Assembly (NCBI GenBank): GCA_033085395.1
Contig: JANQBS010000218.1
Location: 1-64,000, forward strand
Direction of reading: 5' to 3'
DNA length: 64,000 nucleotides
Origin: Xanthoparmelia taractica
Lineage: Eukaryota; Ascomycota; Lecanoromycetes; Lecanorales; Parmeliaceae
In this document: positions 1 to 10,107 of the stretch, in pieces
Position numbering within the stretch: position 1 is the first letter of the stretch
How the letters are laid out: the number at the start of each line of letters is the position of its first letter
The notes under the pieces: model-generated
The model's input: only the letters and a program-made list of their open reading frames with translations
Told to the model about the DNA's origin: nothing
Database searches by the model: none
Program-made: the position numbers and the translations under genes

Positions 1-76
1 TATTCTATACCTTTCGATATGGTATTCGAAAAACTGGTCCCATACCATCAAATATACCACACCTTTCCGACCCGTA
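1..76 (+). mobile_element. MITE copy 1, right end only (cut by the window edge)
   Basis: The sequence matches the right-hand part of the element at 2431-2703, ending in the same terminal inverted repeat (reverse complement of ACGGGTCGGAAAGGTGTGG). It is less mutated than the 2431 copy: it keeps ATGGTATTCG and CTGGTCCC where the other copy shows A for G. Its left end and any target duplication are outside the window. Confidence 0.8.
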
Positions 77-248
77 ACGATAACACATAGCTCGCTATCG
101 CAACACTACGCCAGAAATAGTGAAAGACTGAATAATAGATAGTAAGGAAAGTCTAGCACTTATTAGTGATATTGTTATTAGTGTTATTGTTATTATTAAG
201 AAAGAAAGTAAGTAAGGTTTTTATACCTTACTAGCGTGGTTTTCGCGC

Positions 249-345
249 TATCACAATAATAGAATAATAACGTATCACAATGAGACAATAGCGAAAATAG
301 CATATCACAATAGCGATAATAGCGTATTACAATGAAATAATAGCG
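249..345. repeat. Imperfect short tandem repeat
   Basis: Four successive units start with TATCACAATA/TATTACAATG at about 249, 273, 303 and 325. Each ends in an AATAGCG-like string, and the spacing is 22-30 bp. The family is unknown, and the units may be a remnant of a subtelomeric or transposon-internal array. Confidence 0.6.
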
Positions 346-1149
346 GGCACGTATTCTATTAATTAAGGCAACGATGTTCGTAGTCGCGCTATTACGATTT
401 CAGTAGATATATATATTAAAATAATTAAGATAGACTAGACGTAAGCAGTCTAGAGTTAGTAGCGTAGCACGCTCGTAAGTACTTAGTTATAATACGTAGT
501 TATAATAAGGTTTAGGGGCTGAATCTTTTAAGAGAAAAAGTAGTTATAAGAACGAAAGCACGTAGCGTAGGCTAATAAAACTCGCTTGACTCGTTTGCTA
601 GATTATAAGCTACGTAGTAAGGGCGAGTATCTAGTATACTTAACGGGGGTCTCAAATACTCACGAATCCCCTTTTCCTTTCTTTCTTTCTTAGCTATTAG
701 TTTATTTAATAACCCAGACGATTATCCTAGTATCTACGTTTCTCAACCTCGCTAATTGCCTAGCTGCTACGTAGCTCCATTGAAAAGAGGCCTTGCTACC
801 TCACAAAAGCTCTACAAGAGAAAGAAGAGATAAAGAAAGAGAAAAGAAATTCAAAATTTTTTATAAAAGATAAAAAGTTATAGACTTTATATGTATTATA
901 TATAAATAATTAGACTAAGCTAATTAAATTAGACTAGAGTTAAAATATAAAGAAGATCTATAGAGTAATAAAGAAGTATAAGAATAAAGAATAAAGTATA
1001 CTATAAAATAATTATTAGACAAATATTTCTAAATAAATAAGAAGTATAGTCTAATGAGATAATTTATAAATTAATAGAAAATTATTTTATAAAGAACTAA
1101 TAAAAGCTAAAAGCTTTATTCTTATTTAAATAGAGATAAAGAAAAGGTA

Positions 1150-1247
1150 GGGGATGCGCGTACACTTTCTTATTCTAGGCGTACACCTTTCTAACTCTTA
1201 GGCGTACACCCTCGGAGATAATCGGCGTATATCTTCCTAAATTAGAT
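1150..1247 (+). repeat. Left arm of a ~98 bp inverted repeat with iterated GCGTACAC units
   Basis: The arm starts GGGGATGCGCGTACAC and carries four GCGTACAC(C)n or derived units spaced about 22-26 bp. Its reverse complement recurs at 4565-4662. This arm is more RIP-mutated than the right one (runs of C in the partner read as T here). The two arms could be the terminal repeats of a ~3.5 kb DNA transposon, but I see no clear target duplication outside them. Confidence 0.75.
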
Positions 1248-2430
1248 TAGTTCTTTATTTCTATAGCTATTTTAATCTATATTCTAGCTATTTCTATAAA
1301 GAATCTATAATTAATATTAAGTATACTTTTAACGATTTTCAATCGTTTAAATTAATTAATTTTTTCGTTATTCTTCTTTTATTAGTATTCTATCTAATTA
1401 ATTAACTATCTAATTAATTAATCATCTAAATAATTAATTTATTCACTTAATAACACCTCTATATACTCTCTAATAGAACTATAGAACTTTAAATTAATTC
1501 TTATAACCTCATACGTATAAGATATTATAATCTAGACCTCGTTTACGTTCTTTATTAGTAGTTATAATATTATTTAATCGATTAATATTTAATAAGTATT
1601 TTATAATCTCGCTTACGTCTTTATTTATAATTATCTCGTTTACGATCTTCGTCTCGCTATCGAGTAATAGAAGATTTAAAGAACGCGAGCGTAATAGCTT
1701 TCTTCTTTTATTAAGTTATTTCTTAAATAATTATAGTATCGATAAAGCGAGTTTCGAAGTAAAGATTATAGAGGGGTTTTTAATTAAGATAAGAAAATCG
1801 CTAAGTGATAAGAGACTCGATAGAAGATTTCTAAGTGAGATTAGAAGATCGCTAAATATTAGTTATCGCTTATTTAAATAATACTCGGGAGTACTTAAAA
1901 CCTAATAAATTACGTGTTATAGAGTTCTTAGAATCGCGTTAACGACGTCTCTTATTACGTGCTTCTAAAGATCGCTCTATAGGTCTAATTATATTCGATT
2001 TATTGATATATAGAAGATTATCGAGATTATCGTCTCTATTCTCGTCTTGATTAATTATTTTAAGATATTAATAAGTATAAATATTCTCGAGTCTTAGAAC
2101 TTTGTCTAATTCTCGTATACGTTTCTTTATCTTATACGTATAAGAAAGCTTTATTATAATTATAAAGATCTTCGTATAAGACTTTATTTATTATTTTCTA
2201 ATAAGATTATATTAAAAAAGCATTTAACGTAGAATAAAGAGTGCGATCTTAATTAATAGATCGCGAAATATTAATACTCTTCTAAAATCTTTCGAAAGTC
2301 TTATTTTAGTCTCTTCGAGCGTAATAAGATACTCGCTATATTTCTTTATAAGAAGAATATTAATAGTCTTAATAATAGTCTTCAAATTATCTATAGAATA
2401 GTCTTCTAACTATTTCTTAAGGCGTTTATT

Positions 2431-2703
2431 ACGGGTCGAAAAGGTGTGGTATCTATTGAATATAGTCGTTTTCAACTTTTTTTCAACTTTTTAAAAAATT
2501 ATATCTTTTTAATCTATTTATAGAATTTTATAATTATACAAGCGTTCGCTTAAGCTTTTTACGTATTTTTAGAATATAAAAAAATATTACGTAATATATT
2601 TATTAAAAACCCAATGGGAGTATGGAATATCCCATACCTTTCGATATAATATTCGAAAAACTAGTCCCATACCATTAAATATACCACACCTTTCCGACCC
2701 GTA
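2431..2703 (+). mobile_element. MITE copy 2, complete, 8-bp target duplication CGTTTATT
   Basis: The element is 273 bp long with terminal inverted repeats of the form ACGGGTCG.AAAGGTGTGGTAT and its complement. The 8 bp CGTTTATT occurs directly before (2423-2430) and directly after it (2704-2711). Its size, lack of coding capacity and 8-bp duplication fit a non-autonomous hAT-type MITE, and the superfamily is inferred from the duplication length only. Copies lie at 1-76 and, inverted, at 4826-5100. Confidence 0.85.
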
Positions 2704-3168
2704 CGTTTATTCTAATATTCGTCTCGGAAGATAGCTCGATTATCGAAATATAGATATTAATTCGTTTAATAGATTACGAATCGATATCGAAGTAAATTAA
2801 TTAATCTATTAGTCAAATAGGTAATAGTAAAGAGTTTTTCCTAATTGTAGATCTTCTATAGGGCGTCTATTTGTATATAAACACTTTCGTAGTTATAATA
2901 TATATAACGCGATGCTAGTATTTATAGAAGTTCTTTTAGTCGTTTATTATATTAAGATATTATTTATAATAAGTTTTTATATTCTTATTAATATATTAGA
3001 TATATAGAAGAATATTCGTCTAAGAGAAAATAGTTTAATATATTCTAATTAAGGCGAGTTAATAGTTAATAAATAGAATACTTAGATCGAGAATCTATAG
3101 ATACTCGTATAGCTTTCTAAGTTATTTAATAATTTATAGATAATTCTTCGTATTCTCTTTCAATATAA

Positions 3169-3328
3169 TGTTAGACTGTACGAAGTCGTACGAGTGTTAG
3201 TGTGGGGTCCCGAGTACGTCGTATAGGCTTCATATAGACAAATAGAGTGCGCCTTCTATAAAGCGCGGCACCCGAACTCATAAGTCATATTTTTAACTTT
3301 ATGATATAATTGAAAAGCGCTCTTATAA
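3169..3328 (+). repeat. Dispersed repeat, less mutated copy (A)
   Basis: This ~160 bp repeat starts TGTTAGACTGTACGAAGTCG. A heavily RIP-mutated copy lies at 3705-3864 and a short piece at 4299-4347. The TGTTAG start recalls an LTR, but no matching second LTR, primer-binding site or target duplication could be recognised, so it is left as an unnamed repeat. Confidence 0.75.
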
Positions 3329-3704
3329 TAGTATCGCGCTTCGGTCCGGGTTCAATCAATTCGAATACTCTAGAATACTCTCGACTACACTCGAATTAAG
3401 AACTTCGTGAGGTGTCTAATTATTTTCGAGCGAAGCGTCGATTCGTAATAAAGCGGGATCGTGAATTCGATCTTAACTTTAATTAAAACTTCTAGACGAA
3501 TTAATTCTAGATTAAAAGAATTTAATATTATCTAACGAGAATAATCTCGAAGATTTAATTCTTAAGACTCTAATAGCTTTATCTTTAAGAATCGTTTCGA
3601 TATTATTAAAATTAGAATTTTAGAATTTTTAGCTCTATAAGAAGAAATCTAGAATTATTAACGCTTAAGATTATCGAGAATATCGTTTTAGAAGAGAGAA
3701 TAAT

Positions 3705-3864
3705 TATTAGACTATACGAAGTTATACGAGTGTTAATGTAAGATTCTAAATACGTTATATAAGCTTTATATAAGTAAATAGAGTACGTCTTCTATAAAGC
3801 ACGATATTTAAACTTATAAGTTATATTTTTAACTTTATAATATAATTAAAAAGCGTTTTTATAT
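3705..3864 (+). repeat. Dispersed repeat, RIP-mutated copy (B)
   Basis: It aligns without gaps to 3169-3328. Where A has GTGGGGTCCCGAG this copy has GTAAGATTCTAAA, and essentially all other differences are also G-to-A or C-to-T relative to A. This is the clearest RIP evidence in the window. Confidence 0.8.
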
Positions 3865-4298
3865 ATAAAGACGAAATCTATATAAAATAACGTATTTAGA
3901 GTTATAACGTTAATAATAATAAGTAGAGAGAGCTTATATTTATTTATTTTATAGATCGCATCGAGAATAAGAACTTTATAATTAATTTTAAGAAGTTCTT
4001 ACGACGATTTACGAGTAAGAATATATACTAAAGTCGCTAAGTAGATAAATTCTTCTTAACTTTAACGAATTAATTATTATTCGTATAAAATAGTATAAGA
4101 AGAATCTACGTTGAAGTAAGAGATTTAAGATTCTTTACTCGTGCTATCGTCTTGATATTAGAAATATCTTAACTCTTTATTAATAAGTTCTTCGCGTTCT
4201 TATTTAAGCGTAATTTTATTATAATCTACGTAAATCTACTTTTAGTTCTCGTTATGCTAATTATATCGTTACGTATAGCTAATATAATAGCGTTTTAT

Positions 4299-4347
4299 CC
4301 ATGAGTTATATTTTTAACTTTATAATATAATTGAAAAGCGCCCTTAT
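4299..4347 (+). repeat. Dispersed repeat, short 3' piece (C)
   Basis: About 50 bp matches the 3' part of copies A and B (the TATTTTTAACTTTAT..ATAATTGAAAAGCGC portion). It lies between unrelated AT-rich sequence. Confidence 0.6.
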
Positions 4348-4564
4348 ATTTAATTACGATAACGTAGTCTTAAGAGATCTTATATTATTAAATCTCTTAA
4401 ATTAGACTAAAAAGAATAGAAGCTATAAAACTATTCTCTAAAGATAGTAGTAATGAGATAATAGTAGCTATAATTAATTAAGTAAATAATGATAATATGA
4501 GATAGTCTTTATTATTTAATGTGGGGAATGCATATTTCTCCGCTCGTAAAATAAGTGAAAACTA

Positions 4565-4662
4565 ACTTAATTTAGAGGGGTGTACGCCGATTATCTCCGG
4601 GAGTGTACGCCTAAGAGTTAGGGGGGTGTACGCCTAGAATAAGGGGGTGTACGCGCATCCCC
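4565..4662 (-). repeat. Right arm of the GCGTACAC inverted repeat
   Basis: Read on the minus strand this arm is GGGGATGCGCGTACACCCCC followed by further GCGTACACYCC units at regular spacing. It is the better-preserved partner of 1150-1247. It stops 4 bp before the element that begins at 4667. Confidence 0.75.
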
Positions 4663-4666
4663 AGCC

Positions 4667-5219
4667 TATAATTAATTCTAAATAGCGCTAGTATCCTGGA
4701 CTAAGACCTCGGATAACGTTCTTTCCGAAAGGTTACGATAATTACCTAAATAATACGCTTATAATCTAATTCGAATACGTATCTATACGAAGATTAACGT
4801 CTCTATTAACTTCTATAGATATCGCTACGGGTCGGAAAGGTGTGGTATATTTGATGGTATGGGACTAGTTTTTCGAATACCATATCGAAAGGTATGAGAT
4901 ATCCCATACTCTCATTAAGTTTTTAATAAATATATTACGTAATATTTTTTTATATTCTAATAATGCGTAAAAAGCTTAAGCGAACGCTTATATAATTATA
5001 AAATTCTATAAATAGATTAAAAAGATATAATTTTTTAAAAAAGTTGAAAAAAAGTTGAAAATAACTATGTTCAACAGATACCACACCTTTCCGACCCGTA
5101 GATATCGCTAAATATTAATCTTTACGCTTCTAATAGATAATTCTAGAAATATATACTCTAGAAATATCTCTTGAAAATAGAAATAGGACTAATACTAGCG
5201 CTATTTAGAACTAATTATA
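4667..5219 (+). mobile_element. Short inverted-repeat element split by a MITE insertion
   Basis: The outer ends are inverted copies of TATAATTARTTCTAAATAGC continuing through GCTAGTAT (4667-4695 and 5191-5219). Removing the inner MITE and one copy of its 8-bp duplication leaves an element of about 270 bp. No coding capacity is present. It is a plausible second MITE family, with a possible TA target site that is not proven. Confidence 0.65.
4826..5100 (-). mobile_element. MITE copy 3, complete, inverted, 8-bp target duplication GATATCGC
   Basis: The element is 275 bp with the same termini as copies 1 and 2 but in the opposite orientation. GATATCGC lies immediately outside both ends (4818-4825 and 5101-5108). 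It sits inside the 4667-5219 element, so it is the younger insertion. It keeps more G and C at its TIRs than copy 2. Confidence 0.85.
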
Positions 5220-5740
5220 CTATTCTTCGTAGAGACGATAAGTTCGAATTCTAATAACTCGTCTTACAAGTTAAGGTATTAATTAGTACTATTATAATTT
5301 TAAATTAAAGAGATTTAGTAACTTTTTTAAAAGAATAATTTAAAATTATTTTAAGTAATAGCTTTTTTTTTTAATATATAGTATAGTTCTAGAATTACGT
5401 ATTAGCTATTATAGTTATTCTTTATAGATAGCGTAAGATTTATAAATATTAAAATTATTAAATATTTAAACTTTTATTTCTCGATAGTTTTAAAAAAGAT
5501 AATTTCTTAATAAATTATAGAATTATAGAATATAATATACGCTTTAAAATAGAATAGATTTTAACTTAATTTAATATATAGAATATTTATATATATATAA
5601 GAAATTTAAGTTTATAGTTCGACTTAGCTTTTAACTTACTAAATTATAATTTAAAACAGTGAATCAAATACTTAACACTACTAGTTACTAAATTAAGTAA
5701 TTACCCTATTAAGCGTAATTTTGGTTTGAATCATTGTTTT

Positions 5741-6529
5741 GAATCAGCTGCTAAACCTCTCTATTCGAGCCTTGAGAACGCAAACTTTCCAACCAGACAC
5801 TAGATTTCCCACACGATACAGTCCATCTATTAGATCCCCCGAGCTATCAAATCTCAAGTAGCTTAACAATGGCTTTCGCATGGAAGGCCTCCGGTTTGAC
5901 GTTGGTCTGAGTGTCTTCAACTGAATTCAATGACTCACGAATCACAGCTACAACCGCTATCTGGCAATCGCAGCCCGCGTAGTCCGCCGCTCACTCAAAG
6001 AAGGAGAACGTCTCAAGGCTGAGAGACGAGGAGAGATGGAGCTCAGGTTCGCAAAATGGGAGGTGGGCATAGCTTAGACATCGAGAAAGTCGACCGAGAG
6101 AGAACTAATGAAGCGCGATGCAGAACGGCAAACAAGGAGAGAACAAGAGTCTTGCTCAGGCAAATGCTAGCTCCATGACAGAAGGGGCTGGACAAGGACA
6201 AGGACAGTAATTGAGGAGGTTAAGAGAAAGGGTTTGGATGCATGTATATAAGCTGGCCCTAGGTCTGCGAAAAGGCAGTTCTCAGTGTAGACGATACTTG
6301 TGCAGAGAATCAACAAGATAGATGTCAGAGTGAAAGAGTGAAAACGAGGGTGTTGATTGAATAATTAGCCTAAAACATCTATTCAGCTTTTTTGCAGCCT
6401 CTTCAGTCGGTTTCTCTGGTCTCTGCAAGGACGTAGTCCTAAGATGAGCCCACAGTAATTACGATTTCTTCAGAGGTTGGACCAAGATCGTTATCAGCAA
6501 TTGCCCGCCCAGACAAATCCCAAGGCCTC
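5741..6529. other. Unique intergenic DNA, probable naa35 promoter
   Basis: This is normal-GC sequence between the repeat island and the first gene. It holds a TATATAAG string at 6244-6251 and no open frame I can support. It presumably contains the promoter and 5' leader of the gene at 6530. Confidence 0.4.
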
Positions 6530-9363
6530 ATGGCGGATCTGTCGAAGCTCAGCATCGCACCGAATCACCCTGACATGCGACAGCAGCATCAATCCATTCG
6601 GCACTCACGCTCGGAGGGCAACGATATTACCTCCGAGTTCTATGCCGCCGCATCAGGTCCGTGTAATCCACAAGGACGGTTGAAGACACAGTACAATCCT
6701 GATCCCAAACAGCTCTCAACACTGGTCAACTGGTTAAAGATGAATATTTCACCCTCTTCGAAGCAGTGGGAGCACTGGAGGTAAGTGCGGTCCTACAAAG
6801 GCGGCATACAATACGCGAAGTCTTACACACCAATTGCTGAGAGAACCTCATAGATCATGGATCCTAAGATGGACAGCGGTTTTCTGCCAGCTGGTGAATC
6901 CGTAGAGCATACCTACGATGTTCTCAGAGAGCTACTGCCAACGGAGGTGATCGGGATCATGGACCAAATGTTATGCTTCGAGGTGTGCTTTCGCCGCATC
7001 CCACTGATGGGAGGCAAACAACACCTCTGATACTGATCGTAGGTATCGTAGATGACATGGCACATGGGACATCCTCTCTCACAATCCTTGTTCACTTCAG
7101 CATACATTGATCGACTTCTTTGGCCTGATCCCAAGACATTGGAGCAAGCTCGTTTTGAACGGGACAAGACACCCAGACCGGGGAATGAGCTGTTACACAT
7201 AGTGCTTCGGGCATATTGCTTGGGCCTAGTGAAGACGTGCGATTTTGTACGTAGGAGAATTATGTCCGAGCATTACTACGAGGTCAGTCTGCCTCTGCCT
7301 AAGGTGGTTTCGTTGGGATCAGTCAATTGCTAACATTGTGTAGGAAGAAGACTTCGTGGTGAGCCTGTACAATAGAAGACTGCTCGATGGTTTCGAATCG
7401 ACCGATATCTCTACAAGGATAGAGGATGCCATGACATACGTCACCGAAGAGTTAGAGTTGATGGATATCTCCATTAGAGATGCCCTCCTCAATCGGCTAC
7501 GACTTCGCAAAACACTGCTATCTGCTGTCCAGCCAGATGGTTTTTTGGACCATCAAAGAGCGAGGCTCTGGGAGAGGTGCCTCGAGCTACTCCCCATGCT
7601 TTCGCAGACCAATAAGCTTGGTGTATCATTAGATGATTCTTTCGGTATAAAGATACAGCGCAAGCTAGCAAGCAGCGTACCTCCACGACCGATAGTCAAG
7701 ATCAGCTTTGACGAGGCTCTCGCACGATTAAACGGTCTATGTCAAAATGGCAGGGATGCTTACCGAATTTCTGATTCCCAAACTGGCACTCGTCTCATGG
7801 TCTGTAACTTTGACCTTTGGCGCTTGACCGAAAATGTTCTGACCTATTGTTAGACCTTCGTCATGACATATCAATCTCGAAAGCCAGAACCTTCCATTTA
7901 TATACGATGTTTACTGCAGTCAATGATTTTCAGCGAGATGAGAGTACTTGGGACCATATCAGTGAAGAAATTTCTTTTTGATGATTTCGAAGAACTCGTG
8001 CTGCCGGCAGACGTCCTTATCGACCCAGAAAATGGTGACATCGAAGCACCCCAAGATCCTAGGTTTCAGATTTCGAAGAGGATGGACGCTTTTGTGACAA
8101 AAGCTGCGAATGTGAGTCTAGCTTAAAACTCGGCCTCGGCTCGTGCAGCTAAGAGAAGCAGTCTTTTCTCAACATATCTCGAAATCTGTGCATGAACAGA
8201 TCTCGATTACGACGTGTCCTTTGTCGTGACGCTTTCGAATGGGAGAGTCTACAACTCGATGTTAGTCCTGATCTTACTTCGGCTCTTGTATTTTGCTAAT
8301 TTTAGCGCAGGCCGAAGGGATTGACACCGAGCTTCACAAGTACTCCAAAGAAGAACCAATCAGGGAGCGGAGCGCATCGAATGAAGAGATCTGGTCATTT
8401 CCTCTGTCATCATGGGCCTATTATTACAAATTACGTCAGATGGAGTGGATCGTGCAGATGGGCTTCGAGCTAGAAATCTACCAAGTTGACGAGCTAGCTG
8501 GGATGTATTGGTATGCAGACCTGGGACCTCTCCACAGGCCATACGTAAGCGCTGAAGCCATTGCTTTTAGGTATCTACAGCATTTGGCCAGCACCCGGCT
8601 TCACCACATAGAGCGTATTCGTACTTTCAGCATGCACCGGCTCAAGCGCATCGCGAAACCAACGCTCAAGCAGCAGACATCCTTTCGCCGTTCCTTCTCA
8701 TTCCTAGATTTCGCTGCACTTGAGGCATCGGCGACTCAGTCTTTTGCCGAGGGTCTCTCCTGCGTAAGTCTAACACCGCGTCCGTTGTCTCTTCAGATAT
8801 TGCCAACGTGCTCACTACAGTGGCATCAGCTCTTCTCGTTCTTGGCCCATCTAGGGCTTATTCCTGCTCCATACCATCCGTTACCGTACAGCATGCCAGC
8901 GCTTCGCTATTCTCTCCGAATGCGCCCTTTTCTGTCCGTGTCTCTCCCTGAAGTGCCGTCTTATCCTGAATTTTCATCTCGTGTGTCTCTCCAGATCTCC
9001 GAGAGAGTTGTAAGAGATCCTTCACATCAGACAGATTCGAGAAGAAATCAAATCAAGAATCAAGCGTCTTCGATCCTGGACTTCGCGGATCAAGCATTAA
9101 AAGCAGCCAGAAAGGATTGGGAAGCTATCAGCAAGGCAAGAGTCGAGACAGCACAGTGCGTCGGATGTGACGACTGGTGGAGAAGCTCAGTCAAGAACAT
9201 TCTCAGAGCTTGCATCATGGCAAACATCACGATTGCGACATCAAAGAAGGCCTTGTCGAACGCAGCGTCCGGAGACTTACGGGATATACTAAAACTGGAA
9301 CTGGCAAAGAGTAATGAGCTTTATCATGCTTGGTGGATAGTACCTAGGATTTTGGCTAAGTGA
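6530..9363 (+). CDS. naa35: N-alpha-acetyltransferase 35, NatC auxiliary subunit (Mak10 family)
   Basis: This is the auxiliary subunit of NatC, which anchors the Naa30 catalytic subunit to ribosomes for N-terminal acetylation of Met-hydrophobic starts. Coding segments are 6530-6656, 6713-6780, 6854-6982, 7052-7282, 7344-7799, 7854-8111, 8162-8260 and 8311-9363, about 806 aa. After the first junction the protein reads GQLVKDEYFTLFEAVGALE then IMDPKMDSGF, the Mak10 hallmark. Further conserved stretches are MTWHMGHPLSQSLFTS, QSRKPEPSIYIRCLLQS, NLCMNRSRLRRVL and LRYSLRMRPFLSVSLPE. The last segment hides a probable 57-bp in-frame intron (8764-8820, GTAAGT..CTACAG) without stops; if removed, the protein is 787 aa. 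Family assignment is firm. The start is the first ATG giving the usual short N-terminus before the DIT(S)EFYAAA segment. Confidence 0.93.
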
Positions 9364-10107
9364 CACAGATTGTCCTGGGGCACCTGAATTCGCGAGCAGT
9401 CTCCGATGGGAAACCTCGAGTATCCATATTGTTTCGCTTGGTCATGAGGATGCATGTATAGAAGTGTTGAAACAAATCAAAAAAGACCACCAAAAGCAAA
9501 ATAAAATAAGTAGACTTGGTGACATAATTTCTCTATTTCTTGCTAAATCAAACGGGTACTGGAGGATACGTGGCCAAACTCGTTTGTTGAGCTAAACACT
9601 CTCTGTTGTGCCACGAAATTTGTTGACAGCGCTTAACACAACAGTACAGACGGTACTTGATATGTAACCTTACCTTACCTAGGTGGATAAAAAATACGTC
9701 GGCTAAAGTAGAATCGCACAAATGCTCCTGCAGTTAATTACCTTTTAGAGCGCATTTTGACGGCCAAAACCCATTAAATAGCAAGCTATTATCCTCATCG
9801 CCGAGTACTAAACTCTTCAACCGATAACCTTGGACTTGCTCAAGGGGGCAAGAGTTGCCATAGTTGATAGTTGAATCAATAGTTGAAACTGTTTTGCGGT
9901 GTGTCTACACACTCGCTCGGCCTTCTGGCCCCCCTTGACTGAGGCTGAAGCGGCACCAGCGGCAATCTGTTGCCAGCTGGGCTCGCCATCACTTAGCTTT
10001 GCCGATTCTCTGCAAGCACACTCTGGGGAGAAGTAGACCTTCTGATTCTACCTTGAGCTTCTCTAAAACGAAGGAATCCTCTATGTGGGTTGTGAGGAAG
10101 CGACACG
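9364..10107. other. Intergenic, nothing recognised
   Basis: This lies between tandem plus-strand genes and would contain the naa35 3' end and the abp2 promoter. Only a tiny ACCTT triplication near 9666 stands out. No open frame is supportable. Confidence 0.4.

Larger units (their letters stand above)
1..5740. other. AT-rich, RIP-degraded repeat island
   Basis: This stretch is dominated by A and T, has stops in every frame (no open frame long enough to consider), and contains several repeat families in diverged copies. Between paired copies (for example 3169-3328 against 3705-3864) the differences are almost all C-to-T or G-to-A, the signature of repeat-induced point mutation in filamentous ascomycetes. 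GC content rises sharply at about 5740, where ordinary unique sequence begins. No gene or readable transposase domain could be found. Individual repeats are listed separately. The left end of the island lies outside the window. Confidence 0.9.

Noticed and set aside
3169..3345. Solo LTR of a copia-type retrotransposon (TGTTAG start)
   Set aside because: No matching end, target duplication, primer-binding site or internal coding region could be found, so only an unnamed repeat is reported.
3343..3362. tRNA-like T-arm string GGGTTCAATCAATT
   Set aside because: No acceptor stem, D-arm or anticodon arm can be folded around it. Similar GGTTCAA strings at 22693 and 33480 also fail.
1..5740. CRISPR array in the repeat island
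   Set aside because: The repeats are dispersed, diverged and in both orientations, with no regular spacers, and the DNA is eukaryotic.
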